The position numbers and the translations under genes are program-made. From positions 372,001 through 436,000 of the forward strand of contig CBDFGS010000008.1 of the NCBI GenBank assembly GCA_965247255.1: a DNA stretch of 64,000 nucleotides, in the 5' to 3' direction. This stretch comes from CBDFGS01 sp965247255 (GTDB lineage Bacteria > Chloroflexota > Dehalococcoidia > Lucifugimonadales > CAUZJF01). Of the stretch, positions 43,255 through 52,744 are shown one piece after another (within the stretch, counting starts at the first letter, position 1; each line of letters starts with the position of its first letter). Below the pieces are notes generated by a model. It was not told where the DNA came from. It did not search any database and was given only the letters and a program-made list of their open reading frames with translations.

Positions 43255-46200
43255 GGTTGCGACCTTTGTCAGTGGCGCGAAACAAGGTTGATACGGGTTT
43301 CAGCGAAAGGAGCCTCCGCCTCTTCAGTTGCTTCTCGCTGGACCTTGAAGTCGGCGTCCGAGACACCCGTATCCACGCTTTAGCTGGTGTACGTTCCGAT
43401 ACAGGCCAATCCCTAAACTTCTCCAACAGCACCAGCTTAACCGAAGCACTGGCCAAGCTGGACGGCCTTGCCGAAGGTGCTGGTTTCCTTCTAGGCCATA
43501 ACTTGATCGATTTCGATCTGCCCCACTTGAAGGCCGCGAGTCCCGGTTTGCAGCTGTTACGGCTTCCCGCGGTGGACACGCTCAGACTCAATCCCCTGGC
43601 CTTTCCCCGCAACCCCTACCATCATCTGGTCAAGCACTACCAGGACGGAGGGCTCAGGCGTGGGCGCATCAACGACCCAGAACTGGATGCCAGACTTGCC
43701 CTGGAGGTCTTCGACGACCAGTTGAAGGCCCTGGGGGATTCACCGTTCGACCTTCTGACAGCCTGGCACTGGCTTACCACTTCTGATGGGGGCGAAGGAT
43801 TCGATGGGGTGTTCTCGTCTCTGCGGAACGCGCGAAGGCCGTTGGACGCTGAGGCATCTGACGCAATCCACACACGTTTAGCTGACAACTCCTGCCAAAC
43901 ATGCGCCCAGGAGGTCATCGCAGATGCAGCTCGGCACGGCTGGGCGCTGGCCTATGCGTTGGCGTGGCTGTCTGTGTCTGGGGGCAGCTCGGTCATGCCT
44001 CCTTGGGTGCGGCATCAATTCCCCGAGACGGGTCGGCTGGTCAAACGATTGCGCGACACTGCCTGCACCGACTCCGCTTGTGGTTGGTGCCGCGAGCGAC
44101 ACGATGCCCGCAAAGAGCTTACCCGCTGGTTCGGCTTCCCTGACTTCCGCCCAGAGCCGTCGGACGAGAATGGACAGCCCTTGCAGCGGTCCATCGTCGA
44201 ATCGGTCATGACCCGGGAGCATGTGTTGGGCATCCTGCCAACCGGCGCGGGCAAGTCGCTCTGCTACCAGATACCGGCACTCTCCCGCTACGACAAGACC
44301 GGCGCGCTGACGGTGGTCGTCTCTCCATTGGTAGCACTCATGGCCGATCAGGTGGCGGGGCTCGAAGCCAAGGGCATCGGCTCCTGCGTCACCATCAATG
44401 GACTCCTGTCTATGCCCGAGCGAGCCGATGCGCTCGACCGGGTACGGCTAGGGGATGCCGGCATCGTCATCGTAGCCCCTGAGCAGCTTCGTAGCGTCTC
44501 TTTCCGTCGCGCCCTGGACCAACGGGAGATCGGCGGTTGGGTGCTGGACGAGGCGCACTGCCTCTCGAAGTGGGGGCACGACTTCCGCCCCGACTACAGG
44601 TACGTAGGGCGCTTCATCCGCGAGAAGGCGGGGGATGAGCCGGTTCCGCCGGTCCTGTGCCTAACCGCGACCGCTAAGCCCGATGTGAAGGCCGACATCG
44701 TCGAGTATTTCCAAGAGGAACTGGGCATTGACCTCAATGTCTTCGACGGCGGCGCTCAGCGCACCAACCTGGAGTTCGTGGTGGTGCAGACGAGCACCGG
44801 GGAGAAGTTCGCGGATGTCCACCAGATATTAGACGCCGATCTGCCGGCGGATGAACCCGGTGGGGCCATCGTCTATTGCGCCACGCGACGCCACTCCGAA
44901 GAGCTGGCGGCGTTCCTACAGGCCAAGGGAGTAAAGGCAGACCATTTCCATGCGGGGCTGCCCCCGGAGACCAGGAAGAACGTACAGGAGAGCTTCATCC
45001 GCGGTGATCTACAGGCCATCGTCGCCACCAACGCCTTCGGCATGGGCATCGACAAGCCGGACGTGCGCCTGGTCATCCACGCCGATATCCCAGGCTCCCT
45101 GGAGAACTACCTGCAGGAGGCGGGCCGCGCTGGAAGGGACCAGCAAAGGGCACGCTGCGTGTTGCTCTACACGCAGGACGACGTGGAGCGTCAGTTCGGC
45201 ATGTCGGCCCGCTCTCGGCTCACGCGGCGGGAGATTCACGGAGTCTTGCGGGCGCTGCGAAACCTCGACCGGAAGAAGCGCTTGGATGGCCAAGTTGAAG
45301 CCACTGCTGGAGAGATTCTCGGCGAGGATGAGGAGAAGGCCTTCGAGCGAGACTCCAACACCGACGACACTAGGGTACGGACTGCAGTTGCTTGGCTGGA
45401 GGACGCTGTGCTGCTCACCCGCGAGGAGAACCGGGTGCAGGTGTTTCCATCCTCTCTACGAGTGAGCTCGGTGGAGGAGGCGCGGGCCAAGCTCGAAAGG
45501 TCCGACATCACGGGTGGCTACCGCCGCCAACTGCTGACCATCGCACAGACGTTAGTCGAGGCGGATGCGGACGAGGGAGTCTCCACCGACGAGCTGATGG
45601 CCGCAACGGGTTTGACCTCCGAGGGCGTCCGGGGCGCGCTTTACGGTCTGGAGCGATTGGGGATCGCCAGCAACGACACGGTGTTGACTGCCTTTGTCCA
45701 CACGGGCGTGGAGCGTGCCTCACTGAGACGCTTCGAGCAGGCGGCGGCACTGGAGAACGGCCTGATCGCCCTCCTGCGGGAGACCGCGCCGGATATGGGC
45801 ACTGGAGATACGTCCATGCTCCATCTCCGCCTCGCCACCCAACGGCTCAAGGACGAGGGTAACTCTCACGCCTTACCGGAGCGCCTGTGGCGCATTGTCA
45901 GGAGCATCGCCGCCGACGGGCGCGGCGAGGGCGGCAGTGGAGGAAGCCTCGGAGTACGGCGATGGGACACGGAGACCGCTCAGGTGACGTTGCAACGCGA
46001 GTGGGGAGCGTTGGAGAGGACTGCTGAGCTTCGCCGCGCAGCGGCACGGCTGCTGCTGGATCATCTGCTCGCCACGCTGCCGCAAGGAAGCCGGGGCACC
46101 GACCTGCTGGCAGAGACAACCCTCGGCAAGCTGCTGACGGCGGTCCAGTCCGACCTCATCCTGAGGAGCGAAGTCAAGGACCCCGCCAAGCTGATGGACC

Positions 46201-48404
46201 GTGCCTTGCTGTGGTTGCACGAGCAGGAGGTCATTCGGCTGAACAAAGGTCTGGCGGTGTTTCGCCCAGCCATGACCATCCACCTGAAACCGGAAACACG
46301 CGGGTTCGCCCAAGCCGATTTCGCATCTCTCAAGCTCCACTACGACGAGCAGGTGTTGCAGATCCACGTGATGGCGGAATACGCGCAGCAGGGTCTTGGC
46401 TCGATGGCTGACGCCCTACGCCTGGCGATGGACTACTTTGCTCTTCACGAAGAGGGCTTCCTGCATCGCTGGCTACCAGATCGAGAGACGGAGACTTCTC
46501 GCCAGACCACGCCGGAATCTTGGCGGGCTATCGTCGAGAGCCTGAACAACCCCATCCAACGCCGCATCGTGGCCGACGACCGGGAGCAGACCAACGTGCT
46601 GGTGCTTGCCGGTCCTGGCTCCGGTAAGACGCGGGTGCTGGTGCCCCGTATCGCCTATCTCGTGCGTGTGAAGCGAGAGGACCCTCGCGGCATCCTCGCA
46701 CTCGCTTACAACCGGCACGCCGCGGTAGAGATTCGCCGACGTCTGGCGGAACTCATAGGCGATGACGCTCGAGGAGTGATGGTGTTCACCTGCCACGCCA
46801 TTGCTATGCGGCTGGTTGGTGCCAGTTTCTCAGGGCGTGCAAACCGTCTGAACGAAGGGGATTTCCAGGAAGTATTGCGACAGGCCACAGCCCTGCTGCG
46901 TGGGGAAGGCCTGCCGCCCGACGAAGCGGACGAGTATCGCGAGCGGCTGTTGGTGGGCTTCCGCTGGATACTGGTCGACGAGTACCAGGACATCGGCTTG
47001 GAGCAGTACGAGCTGATCTCCGCCCTAGCGGGCAGGACTCTCGCTGAGGAGGACGACAAGCTGAGCCTCTTTGCGGTGGGAGACGACGACCAGAATATCT
47101 ACGCTTTCAACGGCTCGTCGGTGGAGTTCATCCGGCGCTTCGAGGCGGATTACGGTGCCAGGCCCGTCTTCCTGACCGACAACTATCGCTCCACGAGCCA
47201 TATCATCGCGGCTGCCAACGCTGTGGTCCAACCGGCCCGGCAACGGATGAAGATCGGGCATCCTATCACCATCGACAGGACCCGCTCCAAGGAACCGCCG
47301 GGCGGGGCTTGGTCGGCGCTAGACCCGGTGGCCCGTGGAAGGGTACAGATAGTTCCGGCTGGCGGCAATCCGATCTCTCAGGCGCAAGTGGTGGTCTCAG
47401 AGCTGGAGCGGTTATCTGGACTCACTCCAAACTGGGAGTGGTCTGCCTGCGCGGTGGTGGCGCGGGACTGGAGCTACCTGGACCCAGTACGCAGCCTCTG
47501 CGAGCTTCGGGGCATCCCAGTTGAAATGGCGAACGAGGATTTCTCAGGTTTCTGGCACTTGCGGGAGACCAGGGCGCTTCGGGACTGGCTACACGAGGAA
47601 GATTCCAAATTGGTGAGGAGCGGGGACGTGGCCGACTGGCTGGGTAGACAACCAGCAAGCCCGTGGGTCAAGCTGCTGAAGGAAGCCGTAACCGAGTACG
47701 CGCTGGAGACCGGAGGCGCGGAAACGTCGCTGGACTACTTCATCGAATGGCTTGCCGAGTGGGGACGGGAGTTTCGTCGCCGGCAAGGCGGATTACTGCT
47801 GACTACCGCCCACCGCGCCAAGGGCCTGGAGTTCGACCACGTGGTCGTGCTGGATGGCGCTTGGGACCGCATCGGGCGCGGGGAGGATCTGGACTCCCCC
47901 CGGCGGCTGTACTATGTGGCAATGACTCGGGCACGTCAGACCCTTACCCTCATGCGCCTTCCCGGGCGGCATCCGTTCCAGGATGCCTTGCAGAGTAGTC
48001 CCTCGGTGCTGCGCCGCCCGACACCGGTAGGACTGCCTATCCCGGCTTCGGAACTCAATCGCAGCTATCGGCGGCTCAGCCTTGGGGACGTCTTCTTGAG
48101 CTTTGCAGGGTACAGCCTCCCTGGTCATCCAGTGCATCTGGCCGTTGCCGCTCTCTCTACCGGAGACCTTCTCCATGTGCGGAAAGGGTCGAACCGTTGG
48201 GAGCTTTTGGACGGCCACGGCACTGTCGTAGGGCAGCTAGCTAGTAGTTTCAAGGCCCCCGCTGACATGCGCTTAGCTTTTGCCTCGGTCTTGGCGATTG
48301 CAACCTGGGACCGAGAGCGTTCGGAACCGGAGTACCGTGACGGCCTTGCCTGCGATATGTGGGAAGTAGTGGTGCCGGAGTTGGTGTTCGAGCAGGATTC
48401 ATAA
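43251..48404 (+). CDS. DEDD exonuclease - RecQ helicase - UvrD-like helicase fusion
   Basis: This is a 1717-residue chain of three enzymes. Residues of about 20-170 form a DnaQ/RNase T-like exonuclease (FSLDLEVG, LGHNLIDFDLPHL, NDPELDARLA). Residues of about 310-750 form a RecQ-type SF2 helicase with Walker A GILPTGAGKSLCYQ (about 325), LDEAHCLSKWGHDFRP (about 431) and the QEAGRAGRD motif. A winged-helix and helical linker region follows. Residues of about 1100-1590 form a UvrD/Rep-type SF1 helicase with Walker A LAGPGSGKT (about 1117), LVDEYQD (about 1240), TDNYRS and TTAHRAKGLEFD. A shorter tail ends the protein. The start is TTG at 43251, overlapping the methyltransferase stop. No frameshift is seen. 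It should unwind and degrade DNA. Confidence 0.88.
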   Translation: MRLRPLSVARNKVDTGFSERSLRLFSCFSLDLEVGVRDTRIHALAGVRSDTGQSLNFSNSTSLTEALAKLDGLAEGAGFLLGHNLIDFDLPHLKAASPGLQLLRLPAVDTLRLNPLAFPRNPYHHLVKHYQDGGLRRGRINDPELDARLALEVFDDQLKALGDSPFDLLTAWHWLTTSDGGEGFDGVFSSLRNARRPLDAEASDAIHTRLADNSCQTCAQEVIADAARHGWALAYALAWLSVSGGSSVMPPWVRHQFPETGRLVKRLRDTACTDSACGWCRERHDARKELTRWFGFPDFRPEPSDENGQPLQRSIVESVMTREHVLGILPTGAGKSLCYQIPALSRYDKTGALTVVVSPLVALMADQVAGLEAKGIGSCVTINGLLSMPERADALDRVRLGDAGIVIVAPEQLRSVSFRRALDQREIGGWVLDEAHCLSKWGHDFRPDYRYVGRFIREKAGDEPVPPVLCLTATAKPDVKADIVEYFQEELGIDLNVFDGGAQRTNLEFVVVQTSTGEKFADVHQILDADLPADEPGGAIVYCATRRHSEELAAFLQAKGVKADHFHAGLPPETRKNVQESFIRGDLQAIVATNAFGMGIDKPDVRLVIHADIPGSLENYLQEAGRAGRDQQRARCVLLYTQDDVERQFGMSARSRLTRREIHGVLRALRNLDRKKRLDGQVEATAGEILGEDEEKAFERDSNTDDTRVRTAVAWLEDAVLLTREENRVQVFPSSLRVSSVEEARAKLERSDITGGYRRQLLTIAQTLVEADADEGVSTDELMAATGLTSEGVRGALYGLERLGIASNDTVLTAFVHTGVERASLRRFEQAAALENGLIALLRETAPDMGTGDTSMLHLRLATQRLKDEGNSHALPERLWRIVRSIAADGRGEGGSGGSLGVRRWDTETAQVTLQREWGALERTAELRRAAARLLLDHLLATLPQGSRGTDLLAETTLGKLLTAVQSDLILRSEVKDPAKLMDRALLWLHEQEVIRLNKGLAVFRPAMTIHLKPETRGFAQADFASLKLHYDEQVLQIHVMAEYAQQGLGSMADALRLAMDYFALHEEGFLHRWLPDRETETSRQTTPESWRAIVESLNNPIQRRIVADDREQTNVLVLAGPGSGKTRVLVPRIAYLVRVKREDPRGILALAYNRHAAVEIRRRLAELIGDDARGVMVFTCHAIAMRLVGASFSGRANRLNEGDFQEVLRQATALLRGEGLPPDEADEYRERLLVGFRWILVDEYQDIGLEQYELISALAGRTLAEEDDKLSLFAVGDDDQNIYAFNGSSVEFIRRFEADYGARPVFLTDNYRSTSHIIAAANAVVQPARQRMKIGHPITIDRTRSKEPPGGAWSALDPVARGRVQIVPAGGNPISQAQVVVSELERLSGLTPNWEWSACAVVARDWSYLDPVRSLCELRGIPVEMANEDFSGFWHLRETRALRDWLHEEDSKLVRSGDVADWLGRQPASPWVKLLKEAVTEYALETGGAETSLDYFIEWLAEWGREFRRRQGGLLLTTAHRAKGLEFDHVVVLDGAWDRIGRGEDLDSPRRLYYVAMTRARQTLTLMRLPGRHPFQDALQSSPSVLRRPTPVGLPIPASELNRSYRRLSLGDVFLSFAGYSLPGHPVHLAVAALSTGDLLHVRKGSNRWELLDGHGTVVGQLASSFKAPADMRLAFASVLAIATWDRERSEPEYRDGLACDMWEVVVPELVFEQDS

Positions 48405-48521
48405 CCAATTTGGCTACGAAATCAACTATGCACAGTACGCTCCGGCCCACATTTTCCGACCTAACAAGGCTGAGTCGCCATTTCCCATGTCAGTCTGCCG
48501 GCGTCTAAAGAACGCACGAAC

Positions 48522-48669
48522 CTGTCAAGGCGGAGGATGGGGGTCTAAGGGTAGACTGCGTCTGTGGAGCCGGTTGGCTAGCGATAGGGGTGGAAGAGGT
48601 CACCCCACCTCCCCGACTGAGGTCGGGGTCTTCGATCATCCTCTCCCGTCAAGGGAGAGGTAAGAGTTT
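48522..48669. repeat. Dispersed repeat, left copy (flanking the HAD-like gene)
   Basis: The blocks CTGTCAAG-x-CGG-x-GGA, GAAGAGGTCACCC and the hairpin CCTCTCCC-GTCA-AGGGAGAGG are shared with 49216-49290 in the same order and orientation. This copy has an extra CCCCGAC...GTCGGGG hairpin. Hairpins of the CCTCTCCC/GGGAGAGG type are frequent between Chloroflexota genes. Confidence 0.55.
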
Positions 48670-48706
48670 CGGGGCGGGTTCAGGGCGGGCTCTTGACGCT
48701 GCCTTG

Positions 48707-49144
48707 TCAAGGCAAATACTTTCTCACGGTTGCCCAGTTCCCTTCGAATTCCTTCAGGATGATACTCAAGCATCCGATCGCCAAATGACACTCGTTGTCG
48801 TCCCACCGGTCACCAATCCCGGCGACGAACTGGAACTTGCTCTGCAGGCCTTCCATGAGTCGGAGACGCTGTTTGGAGGTCCGTGCAAGATAGACCGGAC
48901 CTGCAGGGAACCCCATTGTTCTCAGCCATTCCTCAGTGTCGAGCTGCGTGGTAGCGGGCCTCGCGCCGAGGTAGACAAGGTGGTATCTGTGTGCGAGTTC
49001 GCGCATGCATTCGACGCTTCCTGGCACAGGTATGTCCTTCAGTAACTCTTCTCGCCGGTAATACCCCGGTGTGCCAACACCCAGATGATGCCGGTGTCGC
49101 GTATCGCATATGGTGCCGTCAATGAATACGAGTACCCAATTCAT
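48707..49144 (-). CDS. HAD-superfamily-like protein lacking the nucleophile Asp
   Basis: The protein of about 145 residues follows the HAD layout: VLVFIDGTICDTRHR at the N-terminus, YLGARP for motif II, a Lys in TSKQRL and GIGDRWDDN for the metal site. In motif I (D-x-D-G-T) the first Asp is Phe7, so the usual phosphoaspartate cannot form. I chose the ATG at 49144; an earlier ATG at 49183 would add 13 residues. It may be a binding protein or a degenerate phosphatase of a polynucleotide-kinase-associated type. It is bracketed by two copies of a dispersed repeat. Confidence 0.6.
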   Translation of the reverse strand: MNWVLVFIDGTICDTRHRHHLGVGTPGYYRREELLKDIPVPGSVECMRELAHRYHLVYLGARPATTQLDTEEWLRTMGFPAGPVYLARTSKQRLRLMEGLQSKFQFVAGIGDRWDDNECHLAIGCLSIILKEFEGNWATVRKYLP

Positions 49145-49215
49145 CAACTTACCGCATCCTAGACGAGATTCAGCCCAGTACAAACGTGCTGAGAAACTAA
49201 CAGAATCTAGAAAAC

Positions 49216-49290
49216 TGTCAAGACGGGGGAAGGGGACGAAGAGGTCACCCTCACCTTAGTCCTCTCCCTCAAGGGAGAGGCAAGAGTCTG
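49216..49290. repeat. Dispersed repeat, right copy (flanking the HAD-like gene)
   Basis: This is the shorter copy of the repeat at 48522-48669, with the hairpin CCTCTCCC-TCA-AGGGAGAGG and the same flanking blocks. Together the copies place the HAD-like gene between direct repeats. Confidence 0.55.
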
Positions 49291-49466
49291 TTGCAGACAG
49301 AGGTGGTCTCGTCTGAATTCACAACTCTGCCTTTCTAGGGCAACCTCGGTAGTGGCTAGCCCTACCTCGTCACCGAACGGGTGGCGGCACTGTGGAATTG
49401 CATCGGGGCCTGGTGGGAAAACTAAGGATGTACTGAGAAGCGCCGTCTTGTTATTGTAATCTAACC

Positions 49467-50084
49467 ATGAACCTCTTGCGGCGAGCAGCAAATGAGACCG
49501 TGCAGCAGTTGGGAATCAATGTCCCAACAGCGGTTATGGCGATCCTCGTCATAGGGTTTACGACTGTAATTGTTGCTACTTTCTCTGGCCCAGAAGCCTC
49601 TGCTCCCAAGACTGAATCTGTCACAGGGTTCTTACTCTGGTTGATTAAGTCCATGGCCTGGATCGGAGCCTCGGTCGCTATATTTGTACCACTTCTGGCA
49701 TGGAACATCCTCAAGCTCGCGCGCCGAGAACGATCCATAGATGAGCAACTGAGAATGGCCGTTGAGAGTGCCGTCTGGGTGGACGATCAGATAAAGTCGT
49801 TCCTCCATAACGCCCTCAGTAATCCATGGTACGGAGTTGCCAAGTACTATGCGTTTGGATCGATCGTCGGACGATATCCAACCCGTGACGTAGACGTCGT
49901 TATTCAGTTCGATTCTTCAAAGCAAGGGCGAGTGCGTATTTGTCGTGAAAGATTGAGGAGTATAGAAAGCAGCTTCCAGGAATTTCACTGTCTGAAGCTC
50001 CACGTGCAAACCTTTCTCCTCGCTGAGAATGAAGCTCTGGATAGATTCTTGAACAAAGCAGGCTTTCACGAGCGCATATTGTAG
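49467..50084 (+). CDS. Membrane-anchored minimal nucleotidyltransferase
   Basis: The 205-residue protein has two N-terminal membrane helices (about residues 20-40 and 54-78). A cytoplasmic domain follows with YAFGSIVGRYPTRDVDVVIQF, the G-S...D-x-D signature of polymerase-beta-type nucleotidyltransferases (catalytic Asp pair about 137 and 139). Small nucleotidyltransferases of this type act in toxin-antitoxin or abortive-infection systems by adding NMP to RNA or protein, but a fused membrane anchor is not usual. It is followed ten bases later by the small gene at 50095. Codon use is less GC-biased than that of its neighbours, which suggests transfer. Confidence 0.65.
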   Translation: MNLLRRAANETVQQLGINVPTAVMAILVIGFTTVIVATFSGPEASAPKTESVTGFLLWLIKSMAWIGASVAIFVPLLAWNILKLARRERSIDEQLRMAVESAVWVDDQIKSFLHNALSNPWYGVAKYYAFGSIVGRYPTRDVDVVIQFDSSKQGRVRICRERLRSIESSFQEFHCLKLHVQTFLLAENEALDRFLNKAGFHERIL

Positions 50085-50094
50085 GGGGAACAGA

Positions 50095-50319
50095 ATGGGC
50101 AAGGTTTTACGACAAGAGCACATTACGTACTTTACTGCTCGGATGGATGAGCATGACCGAGTTGTCAATTGGGAGCCCATCGCGAACGAGTACGAGTTTC
50201 TGTTCAGGATTAGGCGTACATTGGATGGTTCACGGAGCGACGTGATCGCACATCTGACTGACGCTGTCAAGGGCGGTGTGAAAACGTACCAGCGGGGCGG
50301 AGCAAAACTGTACCACTGA
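50095..50319 (+). CDS. Small protein following the nucleotidyltransferase
   Basis: The 74-residue protein (HITYFTARMDEHDRVVNWEPIANEYEFLFRIRRTLDG...) has no known family. It may be the partner of the nucleotidyltransferase in a two-gene unit. Its last five codons and stop lie inside the terminal repeat of the IS21 element (from 50304), so the original C-terminus may have been cut off by that insertion. Confidence 0.5.
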   Translation: MGKVLRQEHITYFTARMDEHDRVVNWEPIANEYEFLFRIRRTLDGSRSDVIAHLTDAVKGGVKTYQRGGAKLYH

Positions 50320-50366
50320 ACGCCGTAGAATGGGCATCAAGGTTCGTGGGGCGTTGGAGATCAGGC

Positions 50367-51134
50367 TCAGTCAGATAGCTGGCGGCCAGGAATCTTCTTG
50401 CTGTGCTTGAGTCGGTAGCTGTCCCCGTTCATCTCCAGGATGTCGACATGGTGGGTGAGGCGGTCGAGGAGAGCTCCGGTCAGCCGTTCAGAGCCGAACA
50501 CCTCGGTCCACTCGACGAAGGGCAGGTTGGAGGTCACCAGGACCGATCCACGCTCGTAACGCTGGCTGAACACCTCGAAGAGCAGCTCGGCGCCAGTCTT
50601 GGACAAGGGCACGAAGCCCAGTTCGTCGATGATCAGAAGCTTGAGTCGTGCGAGCCTTCTCTGCAGGTTGAGCAGACGCCGTTCGTCCCTGGCCTCGATC
50701 AGCTCGTGAACCAGAGCAGCGGCGGTGGTGAAGCCCACGGACAGTCCCCTCTGACACGCAGCCAGACCGAGCCCGAGGGCGATATGGGTCTTGCCGGTGC
50801 CACTGTTGCCGAGAGCGATGACGTTGTGGGGGCGCTCGATGTACTCGCATCGTGCCAGCTCCAGAACCAGAGCCTTGTTCAGGGACGGCATAGACAGGAA
50901 GTCGAAGGTGTCGAGGCTCTTGGTCGTCGGGAAGCGGGCTGCTTTGATCCGACGTTCCACCATGCGATGGTGACGGTCGATCAGCTCCAACTCCGATAGT
51001 CGCAGCAGGTAGTCCGGATGGTCAGCTCCCTCACTGGCACACTGGGATGCCAGCTTGTCGTACTCCCTCAGGAACGTGGGGAGCTTGAGTTGCTTGAGGT
51101 TGTGTTCGAGCAACATCGTGGACTTGTTGGTCAT
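50367..51134 (-). CDS. istB: IS21 helper ATPase
   Basis: This AAA+ ATPase (255 residues) assists the IS21 transposase. It has Walker A GNSGTGKTHIALGLG and Walker B LLIIDELGF, with the usual IstB start LKQLKLPTFLREYDKLA. It is coupled to istA by a four-base overlap. It is full length and apparently functional. Confidence 0.95.
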   Translation of the reverse strand: MTNKSTMLLEHNLKQLKLPTFLREYDKLASQCASEGADHPDYLLRLSELELIDRHHRMVERRIKAARFPTTKSLDTFDFLSMPSLNKALVLELARCEYIERPHNVIALGNSGTGKTHIALGLGLAACQRGLSVGFTTAAALVHELIEARDERRLLNLQRRLARLKLLIIDELGFVPLSKTGAELLFEVFSQRYERGSVLVTSNLPFVEWTEVFGSERLTGALLDRLTHHVDILEMNGDSYRLKHSKKIPGRQLSD

Positions 51135-52639
51135 GACCGGCTCCCCGCCAGGAGAGCCATGTAGTCCCTGGTCGAGGTTGTTGCAACGTTGGTCCTGGGC
51201 AGATACGGGTACAACTCCATGTCGAGTCTAGGCGGTCGACCCTCGATCCTGCACAGCACCAGGTGCTTGACAGCATCGAAGCTCACAGCCCCGAGTCGAA
51301 TGGCGTCTCGTACGGCGTCGTGGACTTCTTCCGGCTGGAAGTTCTCCATCAGTCTGAGCACCTGCACGAACTCCCTCTTTCCTCGCTTGCCCATCCTCGA
51401 CTCCAGCAGCCGCCGCAACACTCCGAACTCCTCGGGCAACTCCCATCCAACCAGCGGCGCCGCCTGATCCAATGCCCTCGTCTTCTTCTCAAGGAGCGGC
51501 AGGTAATGGAGAGGGTCGAAGACGAAGTCGTCTCGATCGTATGAGCGCCGATGGCGGGCGATGACTTCAGCGCCACAGCTGATCACAACCTCGTGTACAT
51601 ATCCGCGGACCAGAACGTCCCGATGACCGTAGGCCACCGGGACCGAATAGTCATTGGTCCGGTATCTGACCAGGGACAGAGAACTGACCCTCGTCGCGTG
51701 CTTGTCGCTGGCGTCGTACGGTACGGCCGGCAGAGGCAGCAACTTCTCTAGGTCCCGCTCCAGCCGTTCTCCTATCGTCTCGTTGCGGCCGCGGAGTCGA
51801 TCTTCGAACCGTCTGAGGCAGTGTTGCTCCAGATGAGCATTGAGGGCATCGAAGCTCTCGAACGATGGAATGGGCACCAGGAAGTTCCGGCGGACATAGC
51901 CGACCAGACCTTCTACTTTGCCCTTATCGTTCCCTTTGCCTGGACGGCCAAACCGGTCCTCGAACAGGTAGTGGGACTGAAGCTCGGAGAACACCCTGGT
52001 CCGCTGCCGGCGACCATCTCCCAGGATTCTGGCTACCGCGAGCGTGGTGTTGTCGTAGAGGATGCTCTGAGGCACTCCGCCCAGGAACGCGAAGGCGGAG
52101 ACGTGTCCGTCGCAGAATGACTCCGTCGTCTCGGCGGGATACGCCTTCACATAGCACCCGTCGCTGTGAGGGAGGTCCAGGGCGAAGTAGTGGGCTTTGC
52201 GTTCCACTCCGCCGATGACCACCCACGCTTCGCCAAAGTCACACTGGGCATGTCCCGGGGAATGGGACAGTGGTACGAACATCTCTCGGGTCCGACGACG
52301 GCGTTCTCGAACGTAGTCTTTGACTATCGTGTACTTGCCGGGGAAGCCGTGTTCGTCTCTGAGCCGTTCGTAGATACGCTTGGCGGTGTGACGCTGCTTC
52401 TTCGGTGAGGTCAGATCCTGCTCCAGGATCTGGTCCATCACACCCTTATATGGATCGAGCTTCGGTCTGCGAGCCGGTCGTTGCCGTCGATACCCTGGGG
52501 GCACGGAGTACTCGAGCATCTTGCGCACCGTGTCCCGGTGTAGCCCGAACACTCGGGCCGCCTCTCGGACGCTCATCCCTTCGACGAAACAAGCCTTGCG
52601 AACACGGAGGTAAATACCCACCTTGTACATCCAATCCAC
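51131..52639 (-). CDS. istA: IS21 transposase
   Basis: This 502-residue DDE transposase has an N-terminal helix-turn-helix (REAARVFGLHRDTVRKMLEYSVPPGYRR) and a catalytic core with HAQCDFGEAWV, FAFLGGVPQSILYDNTTLAV and GNDKGKVEGLVGYVRRNF. These contain the three acidic residues. It is full length. Confidence 0.95.
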   Translation of the reverse strand: MDWMYKVGIYLRVRKACFVEGMSVREAARVFGLHRDTVRKMLEYSVPPGYRRQRPARRPKLDPYKGVMDQILEQDLTSPKKQRHTAKRIYERLRDEHGFPGKYTIVKDYVRERRRRTREMFVPLSHSPGHAQCDFGEAWVVIGGVERKAHYFALDLPHSDGCYVKAYPAETTESFCDGHVSAFAFLGGVPQSILYDNTTLAVARILGDGRRQRTRVFSELQSHYLFEDRFGRPGKGNDKGKVEGLVGYVRRNFLVPIPSFESFDALNAHLEQHCLRRFEDRLRGRNETIGERLERDLEKLLPLPAVPYDASDKHATRVSSLSLVRYRTNDYSVPVAYGHRDVLVRGYVHEVVISCGAEVIARHRRSYDRDDFVFDPLHYLPLLEKKTRALDQAAPLVGWELPEEFGVLRRLLESRMGKRGKREFVQVLRLMENFQPEEVHDAVRDAIRLGAVSFDAVKHLVLCRIEGRPPRLDMELYPYLPRTNVATTSTRDYMALLAGSRS

Positions 52640-52744
52640 CTTCAGTCAGGTTCTGTCGTTCCTGATTGAAGGCGACAGGCGGTACAGTTTTCAAACGCCA
52701 CACCTCAGCGCTCGACCGCCCAGGTGGTACATTATCTCTCCGCC

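Larger units (their letters stand above)
50304..52691 (-). mobile_element. IS21-family insertion sequence
   Basis: The ends AAAACTGTACCACTGAACGCC (left, 50304 onward) and the complement of the right end AAAACTGTACCGCCTGTCGCC (to 52691) match at most positions. They enclose istA and istB. No target duplication can be recognised. It separates the small gene at 50095 from a recombinase fragment and may have removed DNA between them. Confidence 0.85.
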
